Shown: positions 32,267 through 41,530, counted from the stretch's first letter. The stretch: 44,632 nt of DNA from Anaerolineales bacterium (GCA_020354045.1 CP070639.1:1-44632), one strand, 5' to 3'. Program-made: numbers and translations. Notes: a model not told the origin generated them from the letters alone.

Positions 32267-33964
32267 ATGCAAACAACCTTACCGAACGAAATCCACGAGT
32301 TTATGCAGTGGGATTGGTCTAAGATTGATCCCCACTACCAGAGTCTGGCTGCCAGACCTGTTACACAAGCAACCGTTGAAATGTGGTTGAAAGATTGGAC
32401 GCAATTGAGTAATTTGGTGCGTGAGTCTCACCAGCGGCTTTATGTGGGCTCGACAGTTGACACTACTGATGTGCAGGCCCAGCAACGCTATGCCGATTTT
32501 CTGGATAACATATACCCAAGTGCCCAGGCTGCTGAGCAAGTACTAAGGGAGAAATTGCTTGCCAGCGGTTTGCAACCGCAGGGATTTGAAGTCCCTCTGC
32601 GCAACATGCGTGCTGAGGCAGAACTGTTTCGTGAAGCCAATCTGCCCCTGTTGAGCGAGGAACTGAAACTGGTAACCGAGTACGACAAGGTCATTGGCGC
32701 ACAAACGGTCCATTGGCAGGGTAAAGAAGTTACTGTTGCTCAACTCCAGTCTGTCTACCAGGATCCTGATCGGAACTTGCGAGAACAGGCCTGGCAACTT
32801 GCCTCGACCCGCCAGTTGGCTGACCGGGAGGTGATCAACGACTTGTGGGTAAAGCTGCTGGCAATTCGCAGGCAACTGGCTGTGAATGCAGACCTCCCTG
32901 ATTATCGCGCCTACCGCTGGCGACAGCTTTTGCGTTTTGATTACAGGCCTGAGGACTGCAAACAGTTTCACCAGGCAATTGAAGGAGTGGTTGTTCCGGC
33001 TGCCAGGCGGCTTTATGAACGGCGCCGCCAGTTGTTGGGTGTGGAAGTGCTGCGCCCCTGGGATCTAAATGTAGATGCGCTTAGCCGGCCAGCCTTAAAG
33101 CCTTTTAAGACCATCACCGAGCTGGAAGACGGGACAGCCGCGATTTTTGATCGCGTCGATCCTGAACTGGGCGCGTACTTCAAGCTTATGCGCCAGGAAA
33201 GGTTATTGGATCTGGATAATCGCAAGGGAAAGGCACCGGGTGGTTACTGTACAGACTTTCCCGCATCCAAGCGTCCCTTCATCTTCTGCAACTCGGTTGG
33301 CGTGCATGATGACGTCCAGACCCTGATCCATGAAGGCGGGCATGCCTTCCATGTATTTGAGAGCAGCCATCTACTCTATGCCCAGCAGCTTCAGGTTCCG
33401 CTTGAGTTTGCTGAGGTGGCCTCAATGGGCATGGAGTTTTTAGCCAGTCCCTACCTCAGTGCTGAACCTGGTGGATTTTATACCCAAGATGAATCTGCCC
33501 AGGCTCAGGTGGAACACCTGGAGCAAAGCCTGCTTTTCTGGCCTTACATGGCGGTAGTGGATGCCTTCCAGCATTGGGTTTATGAAGAACCCGAGGCTGC
33601 CAGTGATCCTGACCGCTGCGATGCCAAATGGGACGAGTTATGGGAGCGCTTTATGGTCGCGGTGGACTGGAGTGGACTGGAACAGGAGAAAATGACCGGT
33701 TGGCAGCGCAAGCTTCATATTCTTGAAGACCCATTTTATTATGTTGAATATGGTCTGGCTCTTTTGGGCGCTGTGCAGGTATGGCGCAATGCTCAGAAAG
33801 ACCAGCCGGGTGCAGTGGCTGCCTATCGCCAGGCACTTTCCCTTGGTGGAGCAGCCACCCTACCCCAGCTATTTAAGACAGCGGGAGTCAAGTTCGCCTT
33901 TGATGCCGACACCTTGGGTGAAGCTGTAGAATTGATGGAAAGCACGATCGTTGCCTTGGGATGA
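32267..33964 (+). CDS. M3 family oligoendopeptidase (PepF-like)
   Basis: A 565-residue cytosolic zinc peptidase. The gluzincin motif HEGGH is at residues 355-359 (LIHEGGHAFH), followed by the third ligand in EFAEVASMGMEFL. The N-terminal ~200 residues are the helical PepF domain; the C-terminus has YYVEYGLALLGAVQVWRNA. It degrades short peptides. The ribosome binding site is AAGGAAA. It lies 45 bp after gatA and may be cotranscribed. Confidence 0.93.
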   Translation: MQTTLPNEIHEFMQWDWSKIDPHYQSLAARPVTQATVEMWLKDWTQLSNLVRESHQRLYVGSTVDTTDVQAQQRYADFLDNIYPSAQAAEQVLREKLLASGLQPQGFEVPLRNMRAEAELFREANLPLLSEELKLVTEYDKVIGAQTVHWQGKEVTVAQLQSVYQDPDRNLREQAWQLASTRQLADREVINDLWVKLLAIRRQLAVNADLPDYRAYRWRQLLRFDYRPEDCKQFHQAIEGVVVPAARRLYERRRQLLGVEVLRPWDLNVDALSRPALKPFKTITELEDGTAAIFDRVDPELGAYFKLMRQERLLDLDNRKGKAPGGYCTDFPASKRPFIFCNSVGVHDDVQTLIHEGGHAFHVFESSHLLYAQQLQVPLEFAEVASMGMEFLASPYLSAEPGGFYTQDESAQAQVEHLEQSLLFWPYMAVVDAFQHWVYEEPEAASDPDRCDAKWDELWERFMVAVDWSGLEQEKMTGWQRKLHILEDPFYYVEYGLALLGAVQVWRNAQKDQPGAVAAYRQALSLGGAATLPQLFKTAGVKFAFDADTLGEAVELMESTIVALG

Positions 33965-33995
33965 TTGTTAGACCTCGAATGAATGGAGAGCAACC

Positions 33996-34976
33996 ATGCA
34001 ATATGTAAATCTGGGACGCACAGGACTGAAGGTCTCGAGGATATGTTTGGGCACCATGACTTATGGCACCTCCAGCTGGCGCGCCTGGGTTTTGGATGAA
34101 CCTGAAAGCCGTCCTTTCATCCAGCGTGCCCTGGAGCTGGGTATAAATTTCTTTGATACAGCGGACATGTATTCACGCGGGGTGAGCGAGCAGGTGCTGG
34201 GGCGGGCACTGCGTGACTTCACCCGCCGTGAAGAGGTAGTGATTGCCACCAAAGTATACTTTCCCATGGGAGAAAGCCCCAATCAGCGCGGCTTATCGCG
34301 GGTGCATATCCTGAGGGCAGTAGAAGACTCGTTGGAACGCCTGAATACAGATTACATTGACTTGTATCAAATCCATCGTTGGGATGCAACCACACCACTG
34401 GAAGAGACTCTGGAGGCACTGCACGACCTCGTGAAATCTGGCAAGGTTCGCTATATCGGCGCTTCGAGCATATATGCCTGGCAGTTTGCCAGGAGCCTTT
34501 ACCTGGCTGACCTACGAGGCTGGACGCGTTTTGTTGCCATGCAGAACCATTACAATCTGGTATATCGAGAAGAGGAGCGTGAAATGCTGCCCCTGTGCCG
34601 CGCAGAGGGCGTGGGGGTGATCCCCTGGAGCCCGCTGGCGCGTGGTTTTCTGGTTGGTAACCGTCAGCCTGAGCAGTATGGTGAAACGGTGCGAGCGAAA
34701 ACCGATGACTTTGCCCAGAGTATGTATTTTCAAGCGACAGATTTTGAAGTGGTTTCTCGGGTAGTTAAGCTGGCCAGGCAGCGTGAAGCCAGCCCAGCTC
34801 AAATCGCGCTGGCCTGGTTGTTGCACCAGGAAGGAGTTACTGCACCGATTATCGGCGCCAGTAAAATGAGCCACCTGGAGGAGGCGGTCGGAGCGCTGGA
34901 AATCGAGCTTAATGCAGACGATCGCCGCTTCCTGGAAGAGCTGTATCAACCCCATCCTGTCTTAGGGCACAGTTAA
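33996..34976 (+). CDS. Aldo/keto reductase
   Basis: A 326-residue NADPH-dependent oxidoreductase with a TIM-barrel. The active-site set is present: Asp and Tyr in FFDTADMYSRG, Lys in VIATKVYFPMGE and His in YQIHRWD. The GASSIYAW, AMQNHYNLVYRE and IPWSPLARGFLVG motifs and the final PIIGASKMSHLEEA cofactor loop are of the AKR12/YajO-like group. The substrate is unknown. GGAGAG precedes the ATG; the M3 peptidase is 31 bp upstream. Confidence 0.95.
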   Translation: MQYVNLGRTGLKVSRICLGTMTYGTSSWRAWVLDEPESRPFIQRALELGINFFDTADMYSRGVSEQVLGRALRDFTRREEVVIATKVYFPMGESPNQRGLSRVHILRAVEDSLERLNTDYIDLYQIHRWDATTPLEETLEALHDLVKSGKVRYIGASSIYAWQFARSLYLADLRGWTRFVAMQNHYNLVYREEEREMLPLCRAEGVGVIPWSPLARGFLVGNRQPEQYGETVRAKTDDFAQSMYFQATDFEVVSRVVKLARQREASPAQIALAWLLHQEGVTAPIIGASKMSHLEEAVGALEIELNADDRRFLEELYQPHPVLGHS

Positions 34977-35046
34977 AGGCTGCTTTGGAAGTTGTTGTAG
35001 TGGGCTTTCCATGGAAACTTGCAGAGTACTGCTAAATCTGTGAGTG

Positions 35047-35052
35047 TATAAT
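35047..35052 (+). promoter_or_regulatory. Possible -10 of the sugar nucleotidyltransferase gene
   Basis: TATAAT at 35047-35052 lies 21 bp before the ATG; GAAAGGAAAA between them is the ribosome binding site. The best -35 candidate (TTGCAG at 35019) is too far (22 bp), so the promoter is tentative. Confidence 0.35.
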
Positions 35053-35073
35053 TATTGAAGAAAGGAAAACGAT

Positions 35074-36072
35074 ATGAAAGTTGTTATCCCTATGGCTGGT
35101 TTGGGCACACGCTTACGCCCACATACCTGGAGCAAACCAAAACAACTCATCAGTGTAGCCGGGAAAGCGGTGCTGGATCACGTTTTGGATACACTTTCAT
35201 CTTTACCAGAAGCAGAAAGCGTTGAGCTGGTCAATATTGTCGGGTATTTGGGCGATCAAATCGAGGCGCATCTTAAATTGCGCTACCCACACTTAAAAGC
35301 ACAGTATGTCATTCAAGAGGATCCACGCGGGCAGTCGCATGCCATCGCGCTGGCGCGCGAGCATCTTCATGGCCCAATGCTGATGGTTTTTGCGGATACA
35401 TTAATTGAAACCGACCTTTCTTTTCTGGCAGACGAGCAGGCAGAGGCCGTCGCCTGGGTAAAACCTGTACCAGACCCACGCCGGTTTGGGGTAGCTGTGG
35501 TGGACGAAGAAGGCTGTGTCACGCGCCTGATCGAAAAACCCACAGAGATGGACAACAACCTGGTGGTGGTGGGTTTTTACTATTTCCAACGGGCAGAAGA
35601 CCTGCTCTCAGCGATTGACGAACAGATGAAACGAGAAATGAAGCTCAAAGGCGAATTCTTCCTGGCAGATGCTATCAATATCATGCTCGAGCGGGGCCTG
35701 AAGATGCGCACTGAGAAAGTGGATATCTGGTTGGATGCGGGCACATCTGATGCCTTGTTAGAAACCAACCGTTACTTGCTGAATAATGGGCGCAACAATA
35801 CGAAACAGGCTGTCCAGGCAGCTAATCTGGTGGTGATTCCCCCGGTATTCATCCATCCGACTGCTGAGGTGGACAACTCGGTTATAGGCCCGCATGTTTC
35901 GGTAGGAGCTGGGTGCCGGGTTGAAAGCAGCATCTTGCGGGACACCATCCTGGAAGATGAAGCCCAGGTCAAAGATGTGATCCTGGAGGGTTCGTTGATC
36001 GGTCGCCGGGCTCAAATCAGTCGGCGTGCTGGTCTCATCAACGCGGGCGATCAAACGGTGGTCAAATTATAG
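35074..36072 (+). CDS. Sugar nucleotidyltransferase (RmlA/GlmU-type)
   Basis: A 332-residue NDP-sugar pyrophosphorylase. It starts MKVVIPMAGLGTRLRPHTWSKPKQL with the GxGTRLRP-x(7)-PK signature for NTP binding; then DTLIETDLSFL, FGVAVVDEEGCVTRLIEKP and VDIWLDAGTSDALLETN. The C-terminal ~80 residues are left-handed beta-helix hexapeptides (VIPPVFIHPTAEVDNSVIGPHVSVGAG), as in glucose-1-phosphate thymidylyl- or uridylyltransferases. The nucleotide and sugar cannot be assigned from this. It presumably feeds surface glycan synthesis, as does galE. Confidence 0.9.
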   Translation: MKVVIPMAGLGTRLRPHTWSKPKQLISVAGKAVLDHVLDTLSSLPEAESVELVNIVGYLGDQIEAHLKLRYPHLKAQYVIQEDPRGQSHAIALAREHLHGPMLMVFADTLIETDLSFLADEQAEAVAWVKPVPDPRRFGVAVVDEEGCVTRLIEKPTEMDNNLVVVGFYYFQRAEDLLSAIDEQMKREMKLKGEFFLADAINIMLERGLKMRTEKVDIWLDAGTSDALLETNRYLLNNGRNNTKQAVQAANLVVIPPVFIHPTAEVDNSVIGPHVSVGAGCRVESSILRDTILEDEAQVKDVILEGSLIGRRAQISRRAGLINAGDQTVVKL

Positions 36073-36130
36073 GATGTATCCACCGGTAAATAGCTTAGCG
36101 TTACTGTAGGGAAGGAGAACAGTACACAGG

Positions 36131-36358
36131 GTGAGGGAAAATGAGGTTGGCGGTTTTGTGGAGTGCTATTCAGGATCTGTATATGCTGAACATCCCACTG
36201 CCTTTTACTGGCAAGGAATACACCTGCAAGTTCAGGAAGTCATCCGGCGCTGGCGCGAGCCAGGTAAGATGTTTTTTCTTGTTCGCACTGCTGGAGATGA
36301 ATTGTTCGAACTAACGTATGATGAGCAGGCTGATTTGTGGTTGATCGCATGCCAATGA
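36131..36358 (+). CDS. DUF6504-like small protein
   Basis: A 75-residue protein that contains FVECYSGSVYAEHPTAFYWQG, VIRRWREPGKMFFLVRT and FELTYDEQADLWLI. This W-R-E-P ... F-E-L-x-Y-x-E-x-x-D-x-W pattern is that of small conserved proteins found beside DNA repair genes in actinobacteria (DUF6504); function is unknown. It starts at the GTG at 36131; an AGGAG-type site lies 12 nt upstream, slightly far. It is 55 bp before the aminotransferase. Confidence 0.65.
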   Translation: MRENEVGGFVECYSGSVYAEHPTAFYWQGIHLQVQEVIRRWREPGKMFFLVRTAGDELFELTYDEQADLWLIACQ

Positions 36359-36412
36359 AGCCAGGTCTTTCCTTGGAACATCCACTGATTCTGTGACCAT
36401 AAAGGAGTCAAT

Positions 36413-37588
36413 GTGAGTACAGACGTTAAGACAGCGTATCTATCCAGGCGAGTTGCGGTGCTCAAGCCATCAGGCATACGCAAATTTTTTGATATTGTTG
36501 CCACCATGCAAGATGTGATCTCCCTGGGTATTGGTGAGCCAGATTTTACGACTCCGGAATCAATCCTGAAAGCGGGGATCCGTTCCCTGGAGGCTGGTGA
36601 AACCCATTACACCTCCAACGCTGGTACGCTTGAGCTACGCCAGGCTTTAGTCGATCATCTTAACCGCCAGTATGCGGTGGAATATGATCCGCTCACCGAG
36701 ATGGTGATCACGGTGGGAGTCTCGGAGGCGCTTTATCTGTCAATGACCGCCTTGCTCAACCCGGGGGAAGAAGTCATTATCCCCACCCCATGTTTTGTCG
36801 CATACCAGGCTGAGGTGATTCTGGCTGGGGGTGTGCCGGTAGAGGTCCCCACCCGGGCTGAAGATGGTTTTCAGTTGCGTCCTGAAGCGCTGGAGGCAGC
36901 CATCACACCGCGGACGAAATTGATCTTGCTTGGCTATCCCAATAATCCCACAGGTGCGGTGGCCACCCGCGAGGCGCTGTTGGAAGTAGCCCGCCTGGCG
37001 GAGAAGTACGATCTGCTGGTCGTTTCTGATGAGCTGTATGATCAGCTGGTCTATGGCGTACCCCATGTGTGCTTTGCTGCCCTGCCAGGGATGTGGAAGC
37101 GGACTATTCTGCTGGGTGGTTTTTCCAAGAATTATGCCATGACCGGTTGGCGGATCGGTTTTGCAGCCGCCCCAGCCGATATTTTGCGCGGCCTGCTGCG
37201 GGTTCATCAGTACACCATTATGTCTGCCCCAACCATGGCCCAGGCAGCTGCACTGGAGGCGATTGAGAACGGTGGCCCACACGTAGAGCAGATGCGCTTG
37301 GAGTACAACCGGCGGCGGAAGCTGATAGTTGCCGGACTTAATGAGCTCGGGCTGGCGACTGTGGAACCACATGGAGCCTTTTACGCCTTTCCCAGTATTG
37401 CAGCCACAGGGATGGATGAAGACACTTTTGCGCAAAAACTCCTGGATGAGGAGCGAGTTGCAGTAGTTCCGGGTACGGCTTTTGGTCCTGGTGGAGATGG
37501 TTTTGTGCGTTGCTCCTATGCGACAGCCTACGAAAAAATCGAAGAGGCACTTAACCGCATGCAGCGTTTCATGAACCGTTATGGCTGA
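36413..37588 (+). CDS. Class I/II pyridoxal phosphate aminotransferase
   Basis: A 391-residue fold-type I aminotransferase. It has ISLGIGEPDFTTPESI, HYTSNAGTLELRQAL, YPNNPTGAV, VVSDELYDQLVY and GGFSKNYAMTGWRIGF, with the PLP-lysine in FSKNYAMTGWR (about residue 236). It ends FVRCSYATAYEKIEEALNRM, the pattern of aspartate- or aromatic-type aminotransferases. Exact donor and acceptor are not determined. The start is GTG with AGGAG 7 nt upstream. gatB lies 63 bp downstream. Confidence 0.9.
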   Translation: MSTDVKTAYLSRRVAVLKPSGIRKFFDIVATMQDVISLGIGEPDFTTPESILKAGIRSLEAGETHYTSNAGTLELRQALVDHLNRQYAVEYDPLTEMVITVGVSEALYLSMTALLNPGEEVIIPTPCFVAYQAEVILAGGVPVEVPTRAEDGFQLRPEALEAAITPRTKLILLGYPNNPTGAVATREALLEVARLAEKYDLLVVSDELYDQLVYGVPHVCFAALPGMWKRTILLGGFSKNYAMTGWRIGFAAAPADILRGLLRVHQYTIMSAPTMAQAAALEAIENGGPHVEQMRLEYNRRRKLIVAGLNELGLATVEPHGAFYAFPSIAATGMDEDTFAQKLLDEERVAVVPGTAFGPGGDGFVRCSYATAYEKIEEALNRMQRFMNRYG

Positions 37589-37651
37589 AACCAGCCTGGT
37601 TTGTGAGTGAAATCAAAGAGCACCCCGCGATCGCTAAGAAAAGATATTCAA

Positions 37652-39115
37652 ATGCATGATTTTGAGGCGGTGATCGGCGTGGAGGTCCACGCCGAGCTGG
37701 AAACCCAATCGAAGATGTTTTGTTCTTGCCAGGTATTGGATGTCACGCGCGCTGAGCCGAATACGGCCGTTTGCCCGGTATGTACAGGCATGCCCGGTGT
37801 ATTGCCGGTGGTCAACCGGTTAGCCGTGGAGTATGCACTGCGTGTCGCCCTGGCATTGCAATGCCAGGTTGCCCCGGTCAGTGTTTTTGCTCGCAAAAAT
37901 TATTTTTATCCCGATTTGCCAAAGGGCTACCAGATCTCCCAATATGAATATCCGCTTGCCCGGCATGGCAGGCTGTTGATCCTGACCACTACGGGTGAAC
38001 GGGCTATCGGTATCCGGCGTGTGCACCTCGAAGAGGACACCGGTAAATTAACCCATGTCAACCAGGAAGGACAAACTTATTCGCTGGTCGATTTGAACCG
38101 GGCGGGAATTCCGTTGTTGGAGATTGTCACTGAGCCAGACTTGCAAACAGCAGAAGAGGTCCGTGCCTATGCCGTGGCCCTGCGCAGTGTGTTGCGCTAC
38201 CTGGGAGTGAATTCAGGTGACATGCAGAAAGGTGTTTTGCGTATTGAGCCCAATATCTCTGTAAGACGACAAGGCAGCCAGGAGTTCGGCACACGCGTTG
38301 AAATCAAGAACTTGAACAGCTTCCGCGCCCTGGAGCGCTCGGTAGCGTACGAGATCCAACGCCAGATTGAGACCTTGCAGAATGGTGGCCGCATTATCCA
38401 GGAGACGCTGGGTTGGGATGAAGGCAGGGGTGTCACAGTGACCCAGCGGGTTAAAGAGCAGGAGGACGACTACCGCTACTTTCCAGAGCCGGATCTGCCT
38501 CCGCTCACCATTGAGCCAGTTTGGATTGAGCAGATACGCCAGGGCATGCCAGAGCTGCCGGTCGCGAAATATCAGCGCTTTCAGCAGCAGTACGGCTTAG
38601 GTCCGTATGATGCCGAGGTGCTGACGGCGGAAAAAGAAGTGGCAGATTATTTTGAGCAGGTATTGGCAGCTGCCCCGCAGGCCTCTCCGAAAGTGGTGGC
38701 GAACTGGATCACCGGGGAGCTTTTTGGTTTGCTTAACCAGGCGGGACAGGATATCGCGACAGTGCAGATCAGCCCACAGGCCCTTGGTGAGCTGATCCAG
38801 CTGGTGGTGCGTGCAGAAATTAATCAAAACAGTGCCAAGCTTGTGCTCGAGGAAATGTTTACCAGTGGGGAGCCGGCTGCCAGGATTGTGGTCGCACGCA
38901 ATCTCACCCAAATCTCTGATCCTGACCAGATTGCTGACTTGGTGTCTCAGGTGTTGCGGGATAACCCAACCCAGGTAGAAGCCTACCTGGGTGGCAAGGA
39001 GCCGGTCTTGAAATGGTTGTTTGGCCGGGTGATGCAGGCCGCCCGTGGGCGAGCTAACCCGCAGGTGATCCAGGGAGAGCTGGAGCGACAGCTTGCAGAA
39101 ATGAAGCAGGGGTAA
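37652..39115 (+). CDS. gatB: Asp-tRNA(Asn)/Glu-tRNA(Gln) amidotransferase subunit B
   Basis: A 487-residue subunit that activates and amidates the mischarged tRNA. It begins [24 protein letters not shown], then has [15 protein letters not shown] (the four cysteines form a zinc site), [24 protein letters not shown] and [12 protein letters not shown], plus a C-terminal YqeY-like helical domain (~345-487). The start is chosen at 37652 by family alignment; an upstream GTG at 37607 is possible but adds 15 unlike residues. gatB stands apart from gatC-gatA, an arrangement seen elsewhere. Confidence 0.96.
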   Translation: MHDFEAVIGVEVHAELETQSKMFCSCQVLDVTRAEPNTAVCPVCTGMPGVLPVVNRLAVEYALRVALALQCQVAPVSVFARKNYFYPDLPKGYQISQYEYPLARHGRLLILTTTGERAIGIRRVHLEEDTGKLTHVNQEGQTYSLVDLNRAGIPLLEIVTEPDLQTAEEVRAYAVALRSVLRYLGVNSGDMQKGVLRIEPNISVRRQGSQEFGTRVEIKNLNSFRALERSVAYEIQRQIETLQNGGRIIQETLGWDEGRGVTVTQRVKEQEDDYRYFPEPDLPPLTIEPVWIEQIRQGMPELPVAKYQRFQQQYGLGPYDAEVLTAEKEVADYFEQVLAAAPQASPKVVANWITGELFGLLNQAGQDIATVQISPQALGELIQLVVRAEINQNSAKLVLEEMFTSGEPAARIVVARNLTQISDPDQIADLVSQVLRDNPTQVEAYLGGKEPVLKWLFGRVMQAARGRANPQVIQGELERQLAEMKQG

Positions 39116-39395
39116 CAAATCACTCCACCCGGAGGTGGCATTTGTCACTTGACGAGAGTTGGGACTGTTGCTAAGGTTATCATGCGATGGAGTAATGTAG
39201 ACGAGAGCGCGGGTATGAGTGTTTTTAGCAGAATACTAGCTGCTATGGCAGTCACCGGAGCGGGCACCGAGCCGAGGTGTCCGCTCATATTTTTTACGGA
39301 ATAAACCGCTAAATCTGCGCACTTGCTCAACATAACAAGAGACGTTATGGGAAACCCCATCGGCTCTTATTATATATACTTGAGGAGATTAACTT
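39116..39395 (+). promoter_or_regulatory. Structured leader region of the glutamate dehydrogenase gene
   Basis: A 280-bp gap. It contains a small hairpin at 39125-39138 that could end gatB, a candidate promoter (TTGACG at 39149-39154, 17-bp spacer, TAAGGT at 39172-39177), an intrinsic terminator at 39258-39295 and a bulged hairpin at about 39336-39370, just before the GAGGAG ribosome binding site (39383). The order promoter, terminator, hairpin, gene is that of an attenuated leader. It does not match a T-box, glnA or glycine riboswitch core that I know. Confidence 0.4.
39258..39295 (+). terminator. Intrinsic terminator between gatB and the gdh gene
   Basis: An 11-bp stem (39258-39268 with 39276-39286, one G-T pair), 7-nt loop, then ATAT and T6. 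It is 143 bp past gatB and 101 bp before the dehydrogenase, so it may serve as a gatB terminator or as an attenuator. Confidence 0.75.
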
Positions 39396-40682
39396 ATGGT
39401 AGAACCAATCAATGCTTTCTTAATGGCCCAAAGCCAGTTTGATCACGTCGCCGGATTACTTAATCTTGATCCACAGGTGGCTGAGATGCTGCGCTGGCCT
39501 AACCGGGAGTTCAAGTTTATGATCCCGGTACGCATGGATGACGGCACACAGCGTGTGTTTTTTGGGTATCGGGTGCAGCACAGCGATGTGCGTGGCCCAG
39601 CTAAGGGTGGTATTCGCTTCCACCCCGCAGAGACTCTGGATACCGTCAGGGCGCTGGCGATGTGGATGACCTGGAAAACAGCTGTGGCTGATATTCCTTT
39701 GGGAGGTGGAAAAGGAGGCGTGCCCGTAGACCCGGCGACCCTGACTTTGAGCGAAAAAGAGCGGCTTTGCCGGGGTTGGGTTGACCAGATGTGGCGCAAC
39801 ATTGGTCCCCGGCAAGATGTGCCCGCGCCGGATGTTGGCACCACGCCCCAGATGATGGGTTGGATGATGGATGAGTACTCCAAGCTGGTAGGCCAGTATA
39901 CCCCTGGTGTTATCACGGGTAAGCCAGTAGGTGGGGGTGGCTCGCTAGGGCGCACTGAAGCGACCGGGTATGGGGTTATCTACACTGTCCGGGAGGCTAT
40001 GAAGCACCTGAAGATGGATCCCACCCAATCGGTGGCAGCCATTCAGGGTTTTGGCAACGTCTCCCAGTATGCCGCCATTGGCTTCACCCAGTTGCTTGGC
40101 GGTAAGGTAGTCTGCGTTTCATACTGGGACCGTGAGGACCGTGCTGCCTATACTATCAGCCATAAAGACGGGGTTGACCCGCTGTTTTTGCAGTCCATCA
40201 CAGATATTTACGGCACAATCGACAAGGATAAAGCCCATGAGGCTGGCTATTCGATTGAAGATGGTGGTGAGTGGATCGCAAAAGATGCAGATGTGCTCAT
40301 CCCCGGTGCCTTGGAAGGGCAGGTCAATGCCGAAACGGTCAAGCGGGTGAGCGAGCGGGTTCGCCTGGTAGCCGAGGGTGCCAATGGTCCCACCACGCCA
40401 GAAGCAGACGAGGCCTTTAAGAAAAATGGTGTCTTTGTCATCCCAGACTTTTTATGCAACGCAGGTGGTGTAACAGTTTCTTACTTTGAAAGTGTCCAAA
40501 ACGATATGAACTACTATTGGACACGCGAGGAAGTGCTTGAGCGTTTAGACACTAAGATCACGCAGGCCTTCAACAGCGTGGTGGAAATGGCTGAGCGCGA
40601 GCAGGTGTTTATGCGGGATGCCGCCTATATGGTGGCAATTGACCGGGTTGTCAAAGCTATGGAATTGCGCGGTTGGTTGTAA
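39396..40682 (+). CDS. gdhA: Glu/Leu/Phe/Val dehydrogenase (glutamate dehydrogenase type)
   Basis: A 428-residue NAD(P)-dependent hexameric dehydrogenase converting glutamate to 2-oxoglutarate and ammonia. Present are GYRVQHSDVRGPAKGGIRFHP, the catalytic MTWKTAVADIPLGGGKGGV, DVPAPDVGTTPQMMGWMMDEYS, the substrate-loop KPVGGGGSLGRTEATGYGV and the Rossmann AIQGFGNVSQYAA, and ANGPTTPEAD. This matches the 420-residue GDH class of thermophiles and Chloroflexota. The gene symbol is by function. It has a GAGGAG ribosome binding site and the strong terminator at 40700-40732, so it is monocistronic. Confidence 0.95.
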   Translation: MVEPINAFLMAQSQFDHVAGLLNLDPQVAEMLRWPNREFKFMIPVRMDDGTQRVFFGYRVQHSDVRGPAKGGIRFHPAETLDTVRALAMWMTWKTAVADIPLGGGKGGVPVDPATLTLSEKERLCRGWVDQMWRNIGPRQDVPAPDVGTTPQMMGWMMDEYSKLVGQYTPGVITGKPVGGGGSLGRTEATGYGVIYTVREAMKHLKMDPTQSVAAIQGFGNVSQYAAIGFTQLLGGKVVCVSYWDREDRAAYTISHKDGVDPLFLQSITDIYGTIDKDKAHEAGYSIEDGGEWIAKDADVLIPGALEGQVNAETVKRVSERVRLVAEGANGPTTPEADEAFKKNGVFVIPDFLCNAGGVTVSYFESVQNDMNYYWTREEVLERLDTKITQAFNSVVEMAEREQVFMRDAAYMVAIDRVVKAMELRGWL

Positions 40683-40699
40683 GGCAACAGGATCATTCT

Positions 40700-40732
40700 G
40701 TAGTCCGGCACAACCTGCCGGACTACTTTTTT
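40700..40732 (+). terminator. Terminator of the glutamate dehydrogenase gene
   Basis: GTAGTCCGGCA and TGCCGGACTAC form a perfect 11-bp stem (40700-40710 with 40716-40726, 5-nt loop) followed directly by T6. It lies 17 bp past the stop. Confidence 0.95.
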
Positions 40733-40737
40733 ATCAC

Positions 40738-40766
40738 TTGCATTCTGCCCTTAAGTCATATACAAT
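40738..40766 (+). promoter_or_regulatory. Promoter of the 68-aa membrane protein gene
   Basis: TTGCAT at 40738-40743, 17-bp spacer and TACAAT at 40761-40766. The ATG at 40776 starts 9 nt after the -10. Transcription would start about 3 nt before the ATG, so the mRNA is probably leaderless. Confidence 0.6.
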
Positions 40767-40775
40767 GAAGGCACG

Positions 40776-40982
40776 ATGGGCATAACACCCGATACGATGC
40801 GTCTGATAATGGCGGTATGCTTGCTTGGTATGGCGCTGTTGTCTGTTTTTTATCTGCGTAAGCGAGCTCTTACATACCTGGAATATCTCGGATGGGGCTT
40901 GTTAATTATCCTGGTCCCTCTGCTTGGTCCATTCCTGGTGATCTACCTGCGCCCGGGCAGGTTTGCACAGCAGGCGAAATAA
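40776..40982 (+). CDS. Small two-helix membrane protein, PLDc_N-like
   Basis: A 68-residue protein with two hydrophobic segments (about residues 7-25 and 38-58). YLGWGLLIILVPLLGPFLVIYLRPG is the pattern of the phospholipase D-nuclease N-terminal (PLDc_N) family: W, then P-x-x-G-P-x-x-x-Y. These are small membrane proteins of unknown role. It is followed 53 bp later by another membrane-anchored protein gene. Confidence 0.7.
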   Translation: MGITPDTMRLIMAVCLLGMALLSVFYLRKRALTYLEYLGWGLLIILVPLLGPFLVIYLRPGRFAQQAK

Positions 40983-41035
40983 TGCGCCTTGTCTTACCAG
41001 AGCACTAGCCCATTCCCGTCATTGCCGGAGTTAAT

Positions 41036-41530
41036 TTGAAACAAGATCGGTTTCTCTTGGGTATTCTTGTCGGCATTGCCCTGCTGGTGGTGGTTGCAGT
41101 AGGGCTGTTTTTATCGCGTCGCGATGTGCAGGAATATGGTTCTGATGACACGCCCCAGGGCGTGGTCCGAAATTATGTCCTGGCGCTTGAAAAGGGTGAC
41201 TATTTGCGTGCTTACAATTATTTGCATGCATCAGATTGGAAACCTGATTATGATCAATTTCGATCCGCCTTCTTGACCCGCCAGCTTGATTCCGCCAATG
41301 CGGCCGTTCAAATTGGTCAGGTGCGTGAAACAGGTGAGGAGGCCGTGGTGGATTTGATTGTTATTCGAGGGGGCATTGGGCCTTTTGGTAATGTCAATCG
41401 TGAATCGACCAGGGCTCTGCTTGGGTTAGACGAGCGTGGGGAATGGAAGATTACAAGCCTTCCGTACCCGTACTGGGGCTGGGACTGGTACGTCCCGCGC
41501 CCGGAAAAAGAAATAGTACCTCCTCTGTGA
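41036..41530 (+). CDS. Membrane-anchored protein with NTF2-like domain
   Basis: A 164-residue protein. An N-terminal TM segment (~residues 8-27) precedes a soluble ~130-residue domain: GVVRNYVLALEKGDYLRAYNYL and a following beta-sheet region ending in GLDERGEWKITSLPYPYWGWDWYVP. The first helices and the terminal strand are as in DUF4878/NTF2-like lipoprotein domains. The start is a TTG at 41036 with CCGGAG upstream. It probably acts outside the membrane; no function can be assigned. Confidence 0.75.
   Translation: MKQDRFLLGILVGIALLVVVAVGLFLSRRDVQEYGSDDTPQGVVRNYVLALEKGDYLRAYNYLHASDWKPDYDQFRSAFLTRQLDSANAAVQIGQVRETGEEAVVDLIVIRGGIGPFGNVNRESTRALLGLDERGEWKITSLPYPYWGWDWYVPRPEKEIVPPL

Noticed and set aside
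39181-39300. T-box or known riboswitch in the gdhA leader
   Set aside because: I could not find the T-box sequence or the conserved cores of glutamine, glycine or other known riboswitches; only an unassigned structured leader is supported.
39145-39360. 71-codon minus-strand open frame between gatB and gdhA
   Set aside because: It crosses the intrinsic terminator and structured leader, with no ribosome binding site or recognisable protein features.
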